Below are positions 8,385 to 17,859 of a DNA stretch of 64,000 bases, in pieces (the stretch's first letter is position 1; every line of letters begins with the position of its first letter). Both the position numbers and the translations under genes were made by a program. Source of the stretch: Sphingopyxis sp. (GTDB lineage: Bacteria; Pseudomonadota; Alphaproteobacteria; Sphingomonadales; Sphingomonadaceae); assembly GCF_016704835.1 (NCBI RefSeq), contig NZ_JADIZJ010000005.1, positions 316,448-380,447 of the forward strand, written 5' to 3'. Below the pieces are notes generated by a model. It had not been told where the DNA came from. It saw only the letters and a program-made list of their open reading frames with translations, and ran no database searches.

Positions 8385-9356
8385 ATGAGCTGGATCGTCT
8401 CGCTCCCTTGCACCCGCGCCGAGGCCGAGGCGTTGTCGGGTGACGTTCCCGCACTCGACGCATCGCCCGAAGCCCCGGTCGTGGTCACGCGCGAGATCGA
8501 CGAGGATGCCGGCGCATGGCAGCTCGATGCCTATGTCGAAGAACGGCCGAGCGCAGCGCTGCTGAAACTATTGCAGGCACTCGTCCCGAGCGCCAGGGGT
8601 CGGAAACCGGCGGTCGACGAGCTGCCCGAAGAAGATTGGCTGACGCTGAGCCAGCAAGGACTCGAACCCGTGCAGGCCGGCCGCTTCTTCGTCCACACGA
8701 GCAGTTATGTCGACCGCATCCCCCGCGGCAGCACCGCCTTTCTCATCGATGCCAGTCAGGCGTTCGGCACCGGCGGTCACGACACCACGGCGGGCTGCCT
8801 TGCGATGCTCGACCGGCTGAAGCGCAAGGGCACGGCCCCCCGCAACATCGCCGACATCGGTACCGGCACCGGGCTGCTCGCCTTCGCCGCGATGGCCCTA
8901 TGGCCCGCCGCGCGGACAATCGCATCGGACATCGACCCCGCGAGCATTTTCGTCACCCGCGACAATGCCGCGATCAACCGCGTCCCGCTCGGCCGCGGCA
9001 GCGGCGCGCTGACGCTCGCGGTCGCGCCGGGGACCGACCATTCGGCGATCCGCCACCGCGCGCCCTATGACCTCGTCATCGCCAATATCCTTGCCGGGCC
9101 GCTGATCACCCTCGCCCCCGATATCGCCGTCGCGATCGCGCCCGGCGGCCATGCCATTCTCGCCGGATTGATCGCGCGCCAGATGGACGCGGTGCTCGCG
9201 GCGTACCGCGCGCAGGGTTTCCGCCTCGCCGCGCGCGGCGGCAGCGCCGAATGGCCATGCCTGCTGTTGGTCAAGCGCCGCCGCTACGGCTGGCGCCGCA
9301 AGGAGCGCGCCTTCCACCGGGCGAGCCCGTCGGATGCGAGTTTCGGGAGCTGGTGA
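8385..9356 (+). CDS. prmA: Ribosomal protein L11 methyltransferase
   Basis: The 323-residue protein has the N-terminal substrate-recognition domain of PrmA, a GTGGHDTT-type linker motif (AFGTGGHDTTAGCL), the SAM-binding motif ADIGTGTGLLAF and the family's N-I-L-A active-site loop (IANILAGPL). It methylates ribosomal protein L11 using S-adenosylmethionine. The last 25 or so residues are Arg/Ser-rich and end right at a repeat, so the C-terminal extension may be recent. It follows an SDR gene after 3 bases. Confidence 0.9.
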   Translation: MSWIVSLPCTRAEAEALSGDVPALDASPEAPVVVTREIDEDAGAWQLDAYVEERPSAALLKLLQALVPSARGRKPAVDELPEEDWLTLSQQGLEPVQAGRFFVHTSSYVDRIPRGSTAFLIDASQAFGTGGHDTTAGCLAMLDRLKRKGTAPRNIADIGTGTGLLAFAAMALWPAARTIASDIDPASIFVTRDNAAINRVPLGRGSGALTLAVAPGTDHSAIRHRAPYDLVIANILAGPLITLAPDIAVAIAPGGHAILAGLIARQMDAVLAAYRAQGFRLAARGGSAEWPCLLLVKRRRYGWRRKERAFHRASPSDASFGSW

Positions 9357-9365
9357 ACCCACCGC

Positions 9366-9457
9366 AATGGCGAGCAAAGCGAAGCAATCACCAGCTATCG
9401 CTATCTGACGACGATCGCTGGAGATTGCCTCGTCGCCATGCTCCTCGCAAGGACGAC
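9366..9457. repeat. Intergenic palindromic repeat, AATGGCGAGC type
   Basis: The left part (CAATGGCGAGCAAAGCGAAG, 9366-9385, continuing with CAATC) is imperfectly complementary to the right part (GATTGCCTCGTCGCCATG region, 9424-9441). CCAGC/GCTGG forms the inner stem. It is related to the repeat at 14291 (ATTGCGGGGAGCGAAGCG). It sits between convergent prmA and phenylalanine hydroxylase, where it could act as a bidirectional terminator; that is inference. Confidence 0.6.
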
Positions 9458-9464
9458 AACGGGT

Positions 9465-10334
9465 CTAGACTTTCGCCGTCGCATAGTCCTGCGTACCGCG
9501 CGTAATCACCTCATCACCCGGCAAGATATCCGCGATCGCAATCGGCGGCAGCGCGTCGTTCGCCGCGTAAAGCGGCGCGAAATCGGTGTTGATCGTGGTG
9601 CCCAGCAACTGGTCCAGACTGTCGATGACGAAATAATTCTGCTGAAAATCGTCGATCCGGTAGTCGGTCCGCATCACCCGCGCGAGGTCGAAACCGATGC
9701 GGTTCGGGCTGTCGGAATCGAGCGCGAACACACTCTCGGCATAAGAGGACACAATCCCGGCGCCATAAATCCGCAGGCCGCTCGCCTCGCGGATCAGCCC
9801 GAATTCGACCGTGTACCAGTAAAGCCGCGCCAGCTGCTTCAGCGCGTCGAACTTCAGACTGCGCAGCCCGCCCTCGCCATAAGCGACCATATAGTTGGCG
9901 AACACCGGGTCGGCGAGCATCGGGACATGGCCGAACACGTCGTGAAACACGTCGGGTTCCTGCAGATAATCGAGCTGCTCGGGCGTCCGGATGAAATTAC
10001 CTGCGGGGAAGCGCCGGTTCGCCAAATGGTCGAAAAACACATCATCGGGTACCAGCCCCGGCACCGCGACCACCTGCCACCCGGTCGCTGCCATCAATCG
10101 CGCATTGAGCTCGCGATAATCAGGGATCCCCGGCTTTTCGAGCTTGAGCACATCGATCCCGCGCAGAAACGCCTCGGCGGCGCGGCCCGGCAGCATGTCC
10201 GACTGGCGCGCAAACAGCTTGTCCCACATCGCATGTTCGTCGGCGGTAAACGCCGCCCAATTTTGCGCAATCGTCCAGTCGGCCGCGGTCCCCGGCGGTG
10301 GCGTGGCGTGAACATGGGTGAAGCCGTCTTTCAT
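9465..10334 (-). CDS. phhA: Phenylalanine 4-monooxygenase
   Basis: From ATG 10334 the product is 289 residues, matching bacterial aromatic amino acid hydroxylases. It contains the iron-binding facial triad: His131 and His136 in FHDVFGHVP and Glu177 in YWYTVEFGL. It hydroxylates phenylalanine to tyrosine with tetrahydropterin and oxygen. An in-frame TTG at 10364 would add ten residues but has weaker support. The gene appears alone; no dehydratase (phhB) or tyrosine catabolism genes are adjacent. Confidence 0.92.
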   Translation of the reverse strand: MKDGFTHVHATPPPGTAADWTIAQNWAAFTADEHAMWDKLFARQSDMLPGRAAEAFLRGIDVLKLEKPGIPDYRELNARLMAATGWQVVAVPGLVPDDVFFDHLANRRFPAGNFIRTPEQLDYLQEPDVFHDVFGHVPMLADPVFANYMVAYGEGGLRSLKFDALKQLARLYWYTVEFGLIREASGLRIYGAGIVSSYAESVFALDSDSPNRIGFDLARVMRTDYRIDDFQQNYFVIDSLDQLLGTTINTDFAPLYAANDALPPIAIADILPGDEVITRGTQDYATAKV

Positions 10335-10374
10335 GAGCAAGCATCTAGCATGATTTAGTTTCAACCGAAACCTT

Positions 10375-11727
10375 TTACGTGTGCACTAGTCCCAGCCAGC
10401 GCGCCGCGCGTGGCAGGCGGGGGATGATGAGCCGATCGACGATCCATAGCAAGATCAGCGACGCCGCAAGCAACGGCAGAAGCGCCGCGAGCAGCAGCAC
10501 AATTGCCGAGACCCCCTTCAGCTTCGCCCGATCGCGCGGCGACGGCGGCGCACCGAGCCCGTCGTCGGGCTTGCGCCGCCGCCACATCAGGAATCCCGAT
10601 ACCGCGAGGGTGATCAGCATCAGTGCGGTGAACACTCCAATCAGCTGGCTGACGATTCCGAACAGCGCGCCTTCGTGCCACGCGATGCCGACGCCAACGA
10701 TGCGGTCGATGACATGTTTGTCGGAAAAGCCGCTGCGCGATACCTCGATTCCGGTAACCACATCGTAACTCACATTGCGAACCCGCGGCCGGTTCTGCGT
10801 CTGCGTCGTCAGCGTCCATGTGTTGCCGTTGGGCGGTCCGAACAGGTTGGGCGCCCCCGGCGGCTGGATGATCACCGGCGCGGGAAGATTTTCGGTCTGT
10901 GCGCGCAGGACAATGCGGTCGAGCGCGACGCGCGGTTCATCCCCGATCGCAACCGGCGCCGGGATCGCCTTCGCCATCGCATTGTGATCATGCGCCGCAT
11001 GATGATCGGCAGCGCCGCTTTTCCAGTCCTGGGCGCCCTGGACCCAGCCCATCTCGGCGCGCACGGCGCGAAAGCCTTGTGCCCAGACATCGGTCCACGG
11101 CAAGGCAGTGAGCAGCAGCACCAGCGCCAGCCCCGACGCCCAAAATCCGGTCACGGCGTGGAGGTCGCGTAGCACCATCCGCCCGCCGAGCCCCAGTCGC
11201 GGCCACACCACCCCCGCCAGCCCGCACCCGCGCGGCCACCACAGATACAATCCGGTTAGGATCATCACGATCGCCCAGCTCGCCGCAAGCTCGACGATGA
11301 TCCCGCCCGGTTTGCCGATCAGCAAGCTGCCGTGGATTTTGGCCAGCCACGCCGAAATGCGGTCATCGGGATTGGCGCTGCCGATCACCTCACCCCGCGG
11401 CGACACCGCGACATCGCGCATTCCGCCCGCAGGCAGGCCGACGTGAACAATTGCCGCATCACTCGGCGCCTGCGGTACCCGGTAATAATGAAAATTCGCG
11501 CCGGGAAAGGCCGCCAGCGCCGCCTTCACCTGCGCATCGGCATCGACCCGCTCGGCAGTCGGCAGGCCGCGCCAGCCGCGTTCCTGCCACCGGTCGAGCT
11601 GCGGCTTGAACAGATAGGCGGCCCCCGTCACCGATAGCATGAGGATGAAGGGGATGACGACCAGCGCGGCATAAAAATGCCAGCGCCAGATCGTGCGATA
11701 GAGCGGAATCCGGTTGGTGTCGGTCAT
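10375..11727 (-). CDS. PepSY-associated transmembrane protein, metal uptake
   Basis: The product is 450 residues with an N-terminal membrane helix (WHFYAALVVIPFILMLSVTGA), two more in the middle (from about 145 and 195), and two at the C-terminus. Between them are PepSY-type periplasmic domains. It belongs to the PepSY-TM family that accompanies TonB receptors and is thought to act in reductive metal or siderophore uptake. A His-rich loop (ADHHAAHDHNAM, about residues 241-252) may bind metal. The gene starts 16 bases after the TonB receptor stop, so it is the last gene of that operon. Confidence 0.85.
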   Translation of the reverse strand: MTDTNRIPLYRTIWRWHFYAALVVIPFILMLSVTGAAYLFKPQLDRWQERGWRGLPTAERVDADAQVKAALAAFPGANFHYYRVPQAPSDAAIVHVGLPAGGMRDVAVSPRGEVIGSANPDDRISAWLAKIHGSLLIGKPGGIIVELAASWAIVMILTGLYLWWPRGCGLAGVVWPRLGLGGRMVLRDLHAVTGFWASGLALVLLLTALPWTDVWAQGFRAVRAEMGWVQGAQDWKSGAADHHAAHDHNAMAKAIPAPVAIGDEPRVALDRIVLRAQTENLPAPVIIQPPGAPNLFGPPNGNTWTLTTQTQNRPRVRNVSYDVVTGIEVSRSGFSDKHVIDRIVGVGIAWHEGALFGIVSQLIGVFTALMLITLAVSGFLMWRRRKPDDGLGAPPSPRDRAKLKGVSAIVLLLAALLPLLAASLILLWIVDRLIIPRLPRAARWLGLVHT

Positions 11728-11742
11728 CCCCTGTCCTTTCGC

Positions 11743-13773
11743 TTAAAAGCGCGCGCGAATGCCCGCGGACACCGCGCGGCGCTCGACGGGATAATAGATC
11801 GCCGATGCCGCGGGCGTGGCCACCGATGGCGCCGTGGCGGTGATCACCGCGCTGATGTCGCCGATCGCCTTTTTGCCCGTGATGTTACGGACATCGACAA
11901 AGGCGTCGATCCCTTCCGCAATTCGTGCCCCGCCGGTCACACCGAGCAAAGCATAGCCCGGCGTTTGCACCAGATTGCGGTAGTCGGCGTAAGGACCGTC
12001 GGGCACCCACTCGACATTTGGCGCGATATGCAGCGCGTCGCTGCCGATCCGCGCCTCGGCCCGGTAAACATGTTTCGGCACCACCGGCAGGCGGTTGTTC
12101 CCGAACTGGCTGTCACCCCGGAAATGGAAGTCGCTGTACGTATAGACCTGCCGTAGTCGCAACCACTCGGTCGGGGCGATTTCCAGCGCGGCCTCGACCC
12201 CCTGGTGCAGCGTGCGGTCGGCGTTGAAGGTCGCCGCCGGGATGCTGACATTGGCAGTAAATTGCAGCAATTCGCCCTTCAGCGTCGAGCGGTAGAGCGC
12301 GAGATCCCAGCTGACGATCCCGGTCTTGCCGCGTGTGCCGACCTCGGCCGTCCACGCGCGCTGCGGGCGGATCGTCGAGACCACCTGACTGACCGGCGGG
12401 GTGCCGATATTCTGGAAGACCTCGCCAAAGCCGGGAAATTCGACCGAGCGGCTGTAGTTGGCGAAGAATTGCATATGATCGCTCGGTTCGAACAACAGGC
12501 CGATCTTGGGCGAAAAGGCGTCGAAATCGATCCGCCCGTCGCGCGATGTCGAGACGTTCACCCGCCGCTTGCGGAAACCATCGGCATACACCCCGCCGAT
12601 GATCAGCGTCAGCGGGTCCACCGGCCGTACCCGCACCTCGCCGTAGATATTGGCGGTGCGTGCGGTCTGGTCGGCATCGAACACCAGCGCGCCGCGCCGG
12701 CCGGCGATATTAACATATTGGCGCGCGTCGGTGCTGCCGCGGCGCAGCTCGCCGCCCAGCGTGACCTCGATCGGCCCCGCGGCATAATCGGCGCGGAAGA
12801 ATCCGCCGAGATCGAGCGAGTCCTGATCGATCACCTGAAAGATCGGGTGATAAAGCGACTTCGCATTGACGAACCCACCGACGTCGAGCTTGAACGCCCC
12901 CCAATCAAAGCTCGTGCGGTTCTGCAGCCGCAGCGACACGATGTCGCGCGCCTGATCGCCCGCCACCGCCGCCGCGCTGGCAATGCGCGGGGTGGTCAAC
13001 GCCTGGTTGAAAGTCAGCGCGCCGGGGATTTCCTGCTTGATGTCGTTGTAGCTCGCATAGAAGCGCGTCGAAACGACGTCGCTCAGCTTCAGTCCGACAT
13101 TGCCGTGGAAGCGAAAGCTGCGACGGTTGACATGGTCGCGGTCACCGTTCGAGGTATCGGCGCTGACCGCCGCCCACGCATCGACACGCTCGCTCGCGAC
13201 ACCCGCCGACACGAGCCCGCGATAGCTGCCGAAACTGCCGACGTCGCCGCGCAGGTAAAAGCCTTCCGCCGTGCGCCCGGTCGGCGTCACGCCATTGACC
13301 GCGCCGCCTAATGTCCCCGACCCGAAGCGCAGCGCATTGGCGCCGCGATAGACTTCGAGATGATCGAAAAAGATCGGTTCGAGCTCCTGGAAGTCGCCGT
13401 TGTCGTCGGCCAGGTTGATCGGAACCCCGTCCTGCAGCAGCGTCAGCCCGCGCATATGAAAGCCGCGCGACAGCCCCGATCCGCGGATCGAAATGCGGAC
13501 CTCCTGCCCATAGCGCGGCTGGAGATAGACGCCCGGCGAGAAAGCCAGCGTGTCGCGCAGGGAGACAATCGACTTATCGGCATAGTCCTGATGGCTGACG
13601 ACATCGGCGCCACCGGCGGTCTCGGCGACTTGCGCTTCGGCCTCGTTGGTCAGTTCGGGGGCGGTGACGATAATCGTCGGATCGGCTTCGGCCTCGGCGG
13701 CCTGCGCCGCGGCAGGGACAAACGAAAGGACGAGCGCCAATAGTGGCGCCGCCCGATAGGCGTGGGTTTTCAT
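11743..13773 (-). CDS. TonB-dependent outer-membrane receptor
   Basis: This 676-residue protein has a signal peptide ending at AAAQA, a plug domain (about 30-160, with SPGVYLQPRYGQ, RGSGLSRGFHMRG and IEVYRGANAL-like HLEVYRGANALRFGSGTLGG) and a 22-strand barrel region ending in the typical terminal Phe (AVSAGIRARF). The TonB box is probably DPTIIVTA. Its operon partners are a DUF2946-like protein upstream and a PepSY membrane protein downstream, which suggests uptake of a metal (iron or copper) or a metal chelate. The ligand cannot be told from sequence alone. Confidence 0.9.
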   Translation of the reverse strand: MKTHAYRAAPLLALVLSFVPAAAQAAEAEADPTIIVTAPELTNEAEAQVAETAGGADVVSHQDYADKSIVSLRDTLAFSPGVYLQPRYGQEVRISIRGSGLSRGFHMRGLTLLQDGVPINLADDNGDFQELEPIFFDHLEVYRGANALRFGSGTLGGAVNGVTPTGRTAEGFYLRGDVGSFGSYRGLVSAGVASERVDAWAAVSADTSNGDRDHVNRRSFRFHGNVGLKLSDVVSTRFYASYNDIKQEIPGALTFNQALTTPRIASAAAVAGDQARDIVSLRLQNRTSFDWGAFKLDVGGFVNAKSLYHPIFQVIDQDSLDLGGFFRADYAAGPIEVTLGGELRRGSTDARQYVNIAGRRGALVFDADQTARTANIYGEVRVRPVDPLTLIIGGVYADGFRKRRVNVSTSRDGRIDFDAFSPKIGLLFEPSDHMQFFANYSRSVEFPGFGEVFQNIGTPPVSQVVSTIRPQRAWTAEVGTRGKTGIVSWDLALYRSTLKGELLQFTANVSIPAATFNADRTLHQGVEAALEIAPTEWLRLRQVYTYSDFHFRGDSQFGNNRLPVVPKHVYRAEARIGSDALHIAPNVEWVPDGPYADYRNLVQTPGYALLGVTGGARIAEGIDAFVDVRNITGKKAIGDISAVITATAPSVATPAASAIYYPVERRAVSAGIRARF

Positions 13774-13844
13774 AGATCGATCTTTCGCGTGAAATCAGCA
13801 AAGCGCCGCCCCGCGCACTTGCGCGGGCGGCGGGTCCGTCTGGT

Positions 13845-14237
13845 TCAGGCGAAAGCAGGGGGTCCGGTACTCGGCGGCAGCGGGGAGGCGATGCCGGGCG
13901 CAAAGCCCAGCGACCGCACTGCCACCGGGGTCGGCGCCGCAACCATCGGCGCCGCCAGCAACAGCGGTTCACCCGGCACGATCGGCGCATTGGCGAGCGC
14001 GCCCCACGGGCAATGCTGCTGCGTCTCGCCCGCGTCGTGGCCGCCCGTCTTTTCCAGCGCGATGGTGACCGTCTTGCCGGGATCGGTCGGGTCCGAACAG
14101 ATGCGCACGGTGATCGATCCGCCGGCATCGCTCTCGATCATCCACCCGGGCGCGACCAGCACCCGCGCGCCAAGCGCGAGGAGCAGCGGCAACAGCAGCA
14201 GGATGCCGGGACGGCGAAAGGCGGCGAGCAGGCTCAC
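13845..14237 (-). CDS. DUF2946-like small envelope protein
   Basis: The gene starts at GTG 14237; further upstream the frame runs into a palindromic repeat and is not coding-like. The 130-residue product has one N-terminal membrane/signal segment (GILLLLPLLLALGARVLVAP), then a Cys in VRICSD and an HCPWGALA motif. A His/Cys-Pro motif after a signal helix is the mark of DUF2946 proteins found with TonB/PepSY metal-uptake genes. Assignment is moderate because the second half is only Pro/Ala-rich. The TonB receptor starts 71 bases downstream. Confidence 0.6.
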   Translation of the reverse strand: MSLLAAFRRPGILLLLPLLLALGARVLVAPGWMIESDAGGSITVRICSDPTDPGKTVTIALEKTGGHDAGETQQHCPWGALANAPIVPGEPLLLAAPMVAAPTPVAVRSLGFAPGIASPLPPSTGPPAFA

Positions 14238-14290
14238 GCGGCGGCCTTTATGGCGACGCGGGGACGCTGGCAAGTGGGGATACCAAACCC

Positions 14291-14373
14291 CGTCATTGCG
14301 GGGAGCGAAGCGACGCGGCAATCCAGAGTCCGCGCAAATCGCCCTGGATTGCTTCGCTTCGCTCGCAATGGCG
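14291..14373. repeat. Intergenic palindromic repeat, ATTGCGGGGAGCGAAG type
   Basis: CGTCATTGCGGGGAGCGAAG (14291-14310), continuing to GGCAATCCAG, is complementary with small mismatches to CTGGATTGCTTCGCTTCGCTCGCAATG (about 14344-14370). It lies between the DUF2946-like gene and the hydroxylase gene. This is the same family as the element at 9366. Confidence 0.7.
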
Positions 14374-14378
14374 AAATA

Positions 14379-15545
14379 TCATTCCGCAGGCGTCTCCTCG
14401 CTCTTCCCTTTACGCGTCCATGGATAGAGAAACTGCCCCCAGTAATTTTTCGGCACATCCTCGGGAATGCCGTAATTCTCCGGCCAGCGATCCTTCGGCA
14501 GGTGAAATGTCCCGAAAATCTTGTCGAGCCACGGAAAGTGGATCGCAAAATTGATGTCGAACGCTTCGCGTTCCAGCCCATGGTGCCAATGGTGAAAACG
14601 CGGCGTCGCAATCCAGTGACCCAGCCGGTTGAAATTGCCCCCGACGTTGGCGTGGAGCAGCGACGACCAGACATACACAAAACCGATATAGGCCTGCATC
14701 ACCGACGGGCTGAATCCCAGGGTGAACAGCGGCAGCGAGGTGATCGAGCGGAGCAGGATGATCTCGACAAAATGCATCCGCGACCCCGCCAGCCAGTCCA
14801 TCGATTGGGCGCTGTGGTGGATCGCGTGAAACCCCCACAGGAACGGCACTTTGTGGAACAGCCGGTGATACCAATATTGCGCAAGGTCCGACGCGACGAG
14901 CACGATCGCGAACTGGACGAGCCACGGCAGCGATGCAACGCCGGCGCGAAACGCCTGCCAGCTCGACGTATTGTCGTTGATGATCGTCGAAGGCGCGAGC
15001 GCGAGGAAACCAAGCACCTGCACGAACATCGTGCTGACCAGATAATAAAATAAATCCTCGCGCCATTCGGTGCGGAACAGGCGTTGCGCGCGGCGATGTG
15101 GGAACAACCGTTCAAGCGGCGCGAACATGAACCCGGTGATCAGCAGATTGACGACGAAAAAGTCGAGCCCGAAGAAAATTCCCCAACTTCGCGTCTCAGC
15201 TGGCTGGACATTGGCGCCGCCGATCAGCGTCGCGGCGAGCGCAATGATCAGCGCGGTCGCGCCCAGCACCTTGCGCGGACGCAGCAGCAGGCTAAGCAAT
15301 GCGAGGCCATAGCTTGCGAGCAGCACGAGATGCACCAGCCCGCGAAACCCGCCCCAATTCTTGATGATCGCGAGCTCGGGCGTTGCAAACCAGCCCGGAA
15401 AGCGCAGCGCGATTACCATCCCGAACCCGACGATCGCAAACAGCAGGGCGAAAAAGCCCGACAACCATCCGCTGCCGAACCGCCGCACATCGGTATGCGA
15501 TTCCAGATCGCGCATCAGGTGATTCAGATAATCGCGTTTCGCCAT
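14379..15545 (-). CDS. Sterol desaturase/fatty acid hydroxylase superfamily protein
   Basis: From ATG 15545 the product is 388 residues with about seven hydrophobic segments. The di-iron histidine clusters of the superfamily are present: HRLFHK (about 230), HAIHHS (about 243) and HHWHH (about 320). Such enzymes use iron and oxygen to hydroxylate or desaturate lipids in the membrane. The C-terminal WPENYGIPEDVPKNYWGQF is typical of a large sphingomonad subgroup of unknown substrate. It is flanked on both sides by palindromic repeats and appears monocistronic. Confidence 0.85.
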   Translation of the reverse strand: MAKRDYLNHLMRDLESHTDVRRFGSGWLSGFFALLFAIVGFGMVIALRFPGWFATPELAIIKNWGGFRGLVHLVLLASYGLALLSLLLRPRKVLGATALIIALAATLIGGANVQPAETRSWGIFFGLDFFVVNLLITGFMFAPLERLFPHRRAQRLFRTEWREDLFYYLVSTMFVQVLGFLALAPSTIINDNTSSWQAFRAGVASLPWLVQFAIVLVASDLAQYWYHRLFHKVPFLWGFHAIHHSAQSMDWLAGSRMHFVEIILLRSITSLPLFTLGFSPSVMQAYIGFVYVWSSLLHANVGGNFNRLGHWIATPRFHHWHHGLEREAFDINFAIHFPWLDKIFGTFHLPKDRWPENYGIPEDVPKNYWGQFLYPWTRKGKSEETPAE

Positions 15546-15566
15546 ATGGTCCCCCAACCCCTCATT

Positions 15567-15639
15567 CGTCATGCCGGACCCGATCCGGCTTCCATCGCAA
15601 CTCCGTCGTCATGGTCCCCGGATCAAGTCAGGGATGACG
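15567..15639. repeat. Intergenic palindromic repeat, CGTCATGCCGGA type
   Basis: CGTCATGCCGGACCCGATCC begins at 15567. The right end CCCCGGATCAAGTCAGGGATGACG closes at 15639, giving CGTCAT/ATGACG ends and GGATC-centred inner stems. It is related to the repeat at 3912. It lies upstream of the hydroxylase gene and downstream of ligA. Confidence 0.6.
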
Positions 15640-15694
15640 AGGGTACTTAGGTCATCACAGCGAACCGTCTGGGACGACGCACACCGTCCTGGCA

Positions 15695-15725
15695 ATCCTC
15701 CCTGTGGCGTAGCCATGGGGAGGAT
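15695..15725. terminator. Hairpin downstream of ligA, possible terminator
   Basis: ATCCTCCC (15695-15702) pairs with GGGGAGGAT (15717-15725) around a loop containing TGTGGCGTAGCCAT. It lies five bases beyond the ligA stop on the minus strand. The same TGTGGCGTAGC-x-ATGGGGAG core recurs at 47513-47533 beside another gene end, so it is also a repeat. There is no U-run, so termination is tentative. Confidence 0.4.
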
Positions 15726-15729
15726 CATC

Positions 15730-17859
15730 CTACCCCGCCGCCACCACAATCGCCGCCCACTCAGCCTCGTCAATCACCCGGATCCCCAGCGCCGCCGCCT
15801 GCTTCAGTTTCGACCCCGCCCCCGGCCCCGCGACGACCAGATCGGTCTTCGCGCTCACCGATCCCGCCGCCTTGGCGCCCAAAGCTTCCGCCTGCGCCTT
15901 CGCTTCGTCGCGGCTCATCGTCTCCAGCTTGCCGGTGAACACCACCGTCATCCCCGACACTTCGCTGTCGCGCGTCTCGACGACAAAGGGTGGCGGCGAT
16001 ACCTCAGCGAACAAGTCATCCCACAGCGCGCGATTGTGCGGTTCGTGGAAAAAATCGCCCAGCGCTTCTGCCACTGCCGGACCGATGCCATCGGCGCGGA
16101 CGTCAAGGATCGCCTTGATCGCCTCCATCCTGCGCGCCGCATATTTGCCGTCAGACTCGCCCTCGGCGCGCGGGTGCGCCTCGACATAAGCGTTGATCTC
16201 GGCCGCCTTGGCCGGGAGCAGCGCAATGTCGCCCACGCCTTTCAGCAAGTCGCGCGCGGTCACCGCCCCGATATGGCGGATGCCCAGCCCGAACAGCAGC
16301 CGCGCCGCATCGGGCTGTCGCTTCGCCTCGATCGCCGCGAAAAGATTGTCGACCGACTTTTCCTTCCACCCCTCGCGCGCCAGCAATTCATCGCGATGCC
16401 GATGCAGCCGAAAAATATCCGCCGGGCCTTTGTCGAGCCAACCGAGCTCGAGAAATTCGGCGATGCTCTTTTCACCCAGCCCCTCGATGTCGAGCGCGCC
16501 GCGGCTGACAAAGTGGCGGAGCCGCTCGAACTTCTGCGCCGCGCAGATCAGCCCGCCGGTGCAGCGCACATCGACCTCGCCCTCCTCGGCGACGGCTTCG
16601 CTGCCGCACACCGGACAATGGTCGGGAAAGGCATAGGGATCGCGGTCCTCATCGCGGGTCAGGTTCTCGACCACCTGCGGGATCACGTCGCCCGCGCGCT
16701 GGACAACCACCCGGTCGCCGGGGCGCACGCCCAGCCGCCCGATCTCGTCGCGGTTGTGCAATGTCACGTTCGACACCACGACCCCGCCGACCGTCACCGG
16801 CGTCAACCGCCCGACCGGGGTCAGCTTCCCCGTCCGCCCGACCTGGATGTCGATCGCTTCCAATGTTGTCTGTGCGCGTTCGGCGGGAAATTTATGCGCG
16901 ATCGCCCAGCGCGGCGCCTTCGCCACAAAGCCCAGCCGCGCCTGCCAGTCGAGCCGGTCGACCTTGTAAACAACGCCATCGATGTCATAGGGCAGCTCGG
17001 CGCGCCGCGCCTCGATGTCGCGGTAGTGCTCCAGCACGTCGCCTACGCTGTCGAAGCGGCCGAGCAGCGGCGACACCGGTACGCCCCAGCTTTCGATCAA
17101 CCGCATCATGTCATATTGGCTCGCCGCAGGCACGTCGCTGACCTCGCCCCAGCCATGTGCCAGAAAGCGCAGCGGCCGCGCCGCAGTGATGCTTGCATCC
17201 TTCTGCCGCAGTGACCCGGCGGCGGCGTTGCGCGGGTTGGCAAAGACCTTCGCATCGGCTTTTTGCTGCGCAGCATTAAGCGCAGCAAAATCTGCCTTGG
17301 CCATGTAGATTTCGCCGCGAATTTCGAAGATGTCGGGTGCGTTCCCGGATAGCCGTTCCGGAATATCCGCAATGGTGCGGACATTCGGCGTCACGTCCTC
17401 ACCAACGCTCCCGTCGCCGCGCGTCGCCGCCTGCACCAGCACGCCCTGTTCAAAGCGCAGCGAGCAGGACAGCCCGTCGATCTTGTCCTCGGCGGTCAGG
17501 GCGACCGAAGCATCCTCGGACAGGTTCAAAAACCGCCGCACCCGGGCGACGAACTCGGCGACATCGTCATCGGCGAACGCGTTGTCGAGGCTCATCATCC
17601 GCTGGGCATGCGTGACCTTGGCGAGCGGCGACGCTTCGACGGCGGCCCCCACCAGTTTGTTCGGGCTGTCGGCGCGGACGAGGTGCGGGAAGGCTTCTTC
17701 CAGCGCCGTGTTGCGGCGGACGAGCGCGTCATAATCGGCGTCGCTGATCTCCGGACTGTCATCGGCATGATACAGCCGGTTGTGATGCGCGATCGCCTTC
17801 GCCAGCCGCATCAATTCATTCGCGACGTCGGCTTCGGACAGCGATTCAATCTCGGTCAT
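15730..17859 (-). CDS. ligA: NAD-dependent DNA ligase LigA
   Basis: The 709-residue product has the full LigA layout: Ia domain, adenylation domain with the nucleophile Lys126 in AEDKIDG, OB fold, a four-cysteine zinc finger (CPVCGSE to RCTGGLIC), helix-hairpin-helix region and a C-terminal BRCT domain (GMTVVFTGKLETMSRDEAK onward). It seals nicks using NAD. The true start is ATG 17859, which overlaps the stop of the preceding monooxygenase gene in ATGA; upstream in-frame residues belong to that gene read in another frame. It closes the recN-led operon. Confidence 0.96.
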   Translation of the reverse strand: MTEIESLSEADVANELMRLAKAIAHHNRLYHADDSPEISDADYDALVRRNTALEEAFPHLVRADSPNKLVGAAVEASPLAKVTHAQRMMSLDNAFADDDVAEFVARVRRFLNLSEDASVALTAEDKIDGLSCSLRFEQGVLVQAATRGDGSVGEDVTPNVRTIADIPERLSGNAPDIFEIRGEIYMAKADFAALNAAQQKADAKVFANPRNAAAGSLRQKDASITAARPLRFLAHGWGEVSDVPAASQYDMMRLIESWGVPVSPLLGRFDSVGDVLEHYRDIEARRAELPYDIDGVVYKVDRLDWQARLGFVAKAPRWAIAHKFPAERAQTTLEAIDIQVGRTGKLTPVGRLTPVTVGGVVVSNVTLHNRDEIGRLGVRPGDRVVVQRAGDVIPQVVENLTRDEDRDPYAFPDHCPVCGSEAVAEEGEVDVRCTGGLICAAQKFERLRHFVSRGALDIEGLGEKSIAEFLELGWLDKGPADIFRLHRHRDELLAREGWKEKSVDNLFAAIEAKRQPDAARLLFGLGIRHIGAVTARDLLKGVGDIALLPAKAAEINAYVEAHPRAEGESDGKYAARRMEAIKAILDVRADGIGPAVAEALGDFFHEPHNRALWDDLFAEVSPPPFVVETRDSEVSGMTVVFTGKLETMSRDEAKAQAEALGAKAAGSVSAKTDLVVAGPGAGSKLKQAAALGIRVIDEAEWAAIVVAAG

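Noticed and set aside
15571..17214. 547-codon plus-strand frame opposite ligA
   Set aside because: Shadow of ligA; composition is typical of antisense GC-rich frames.
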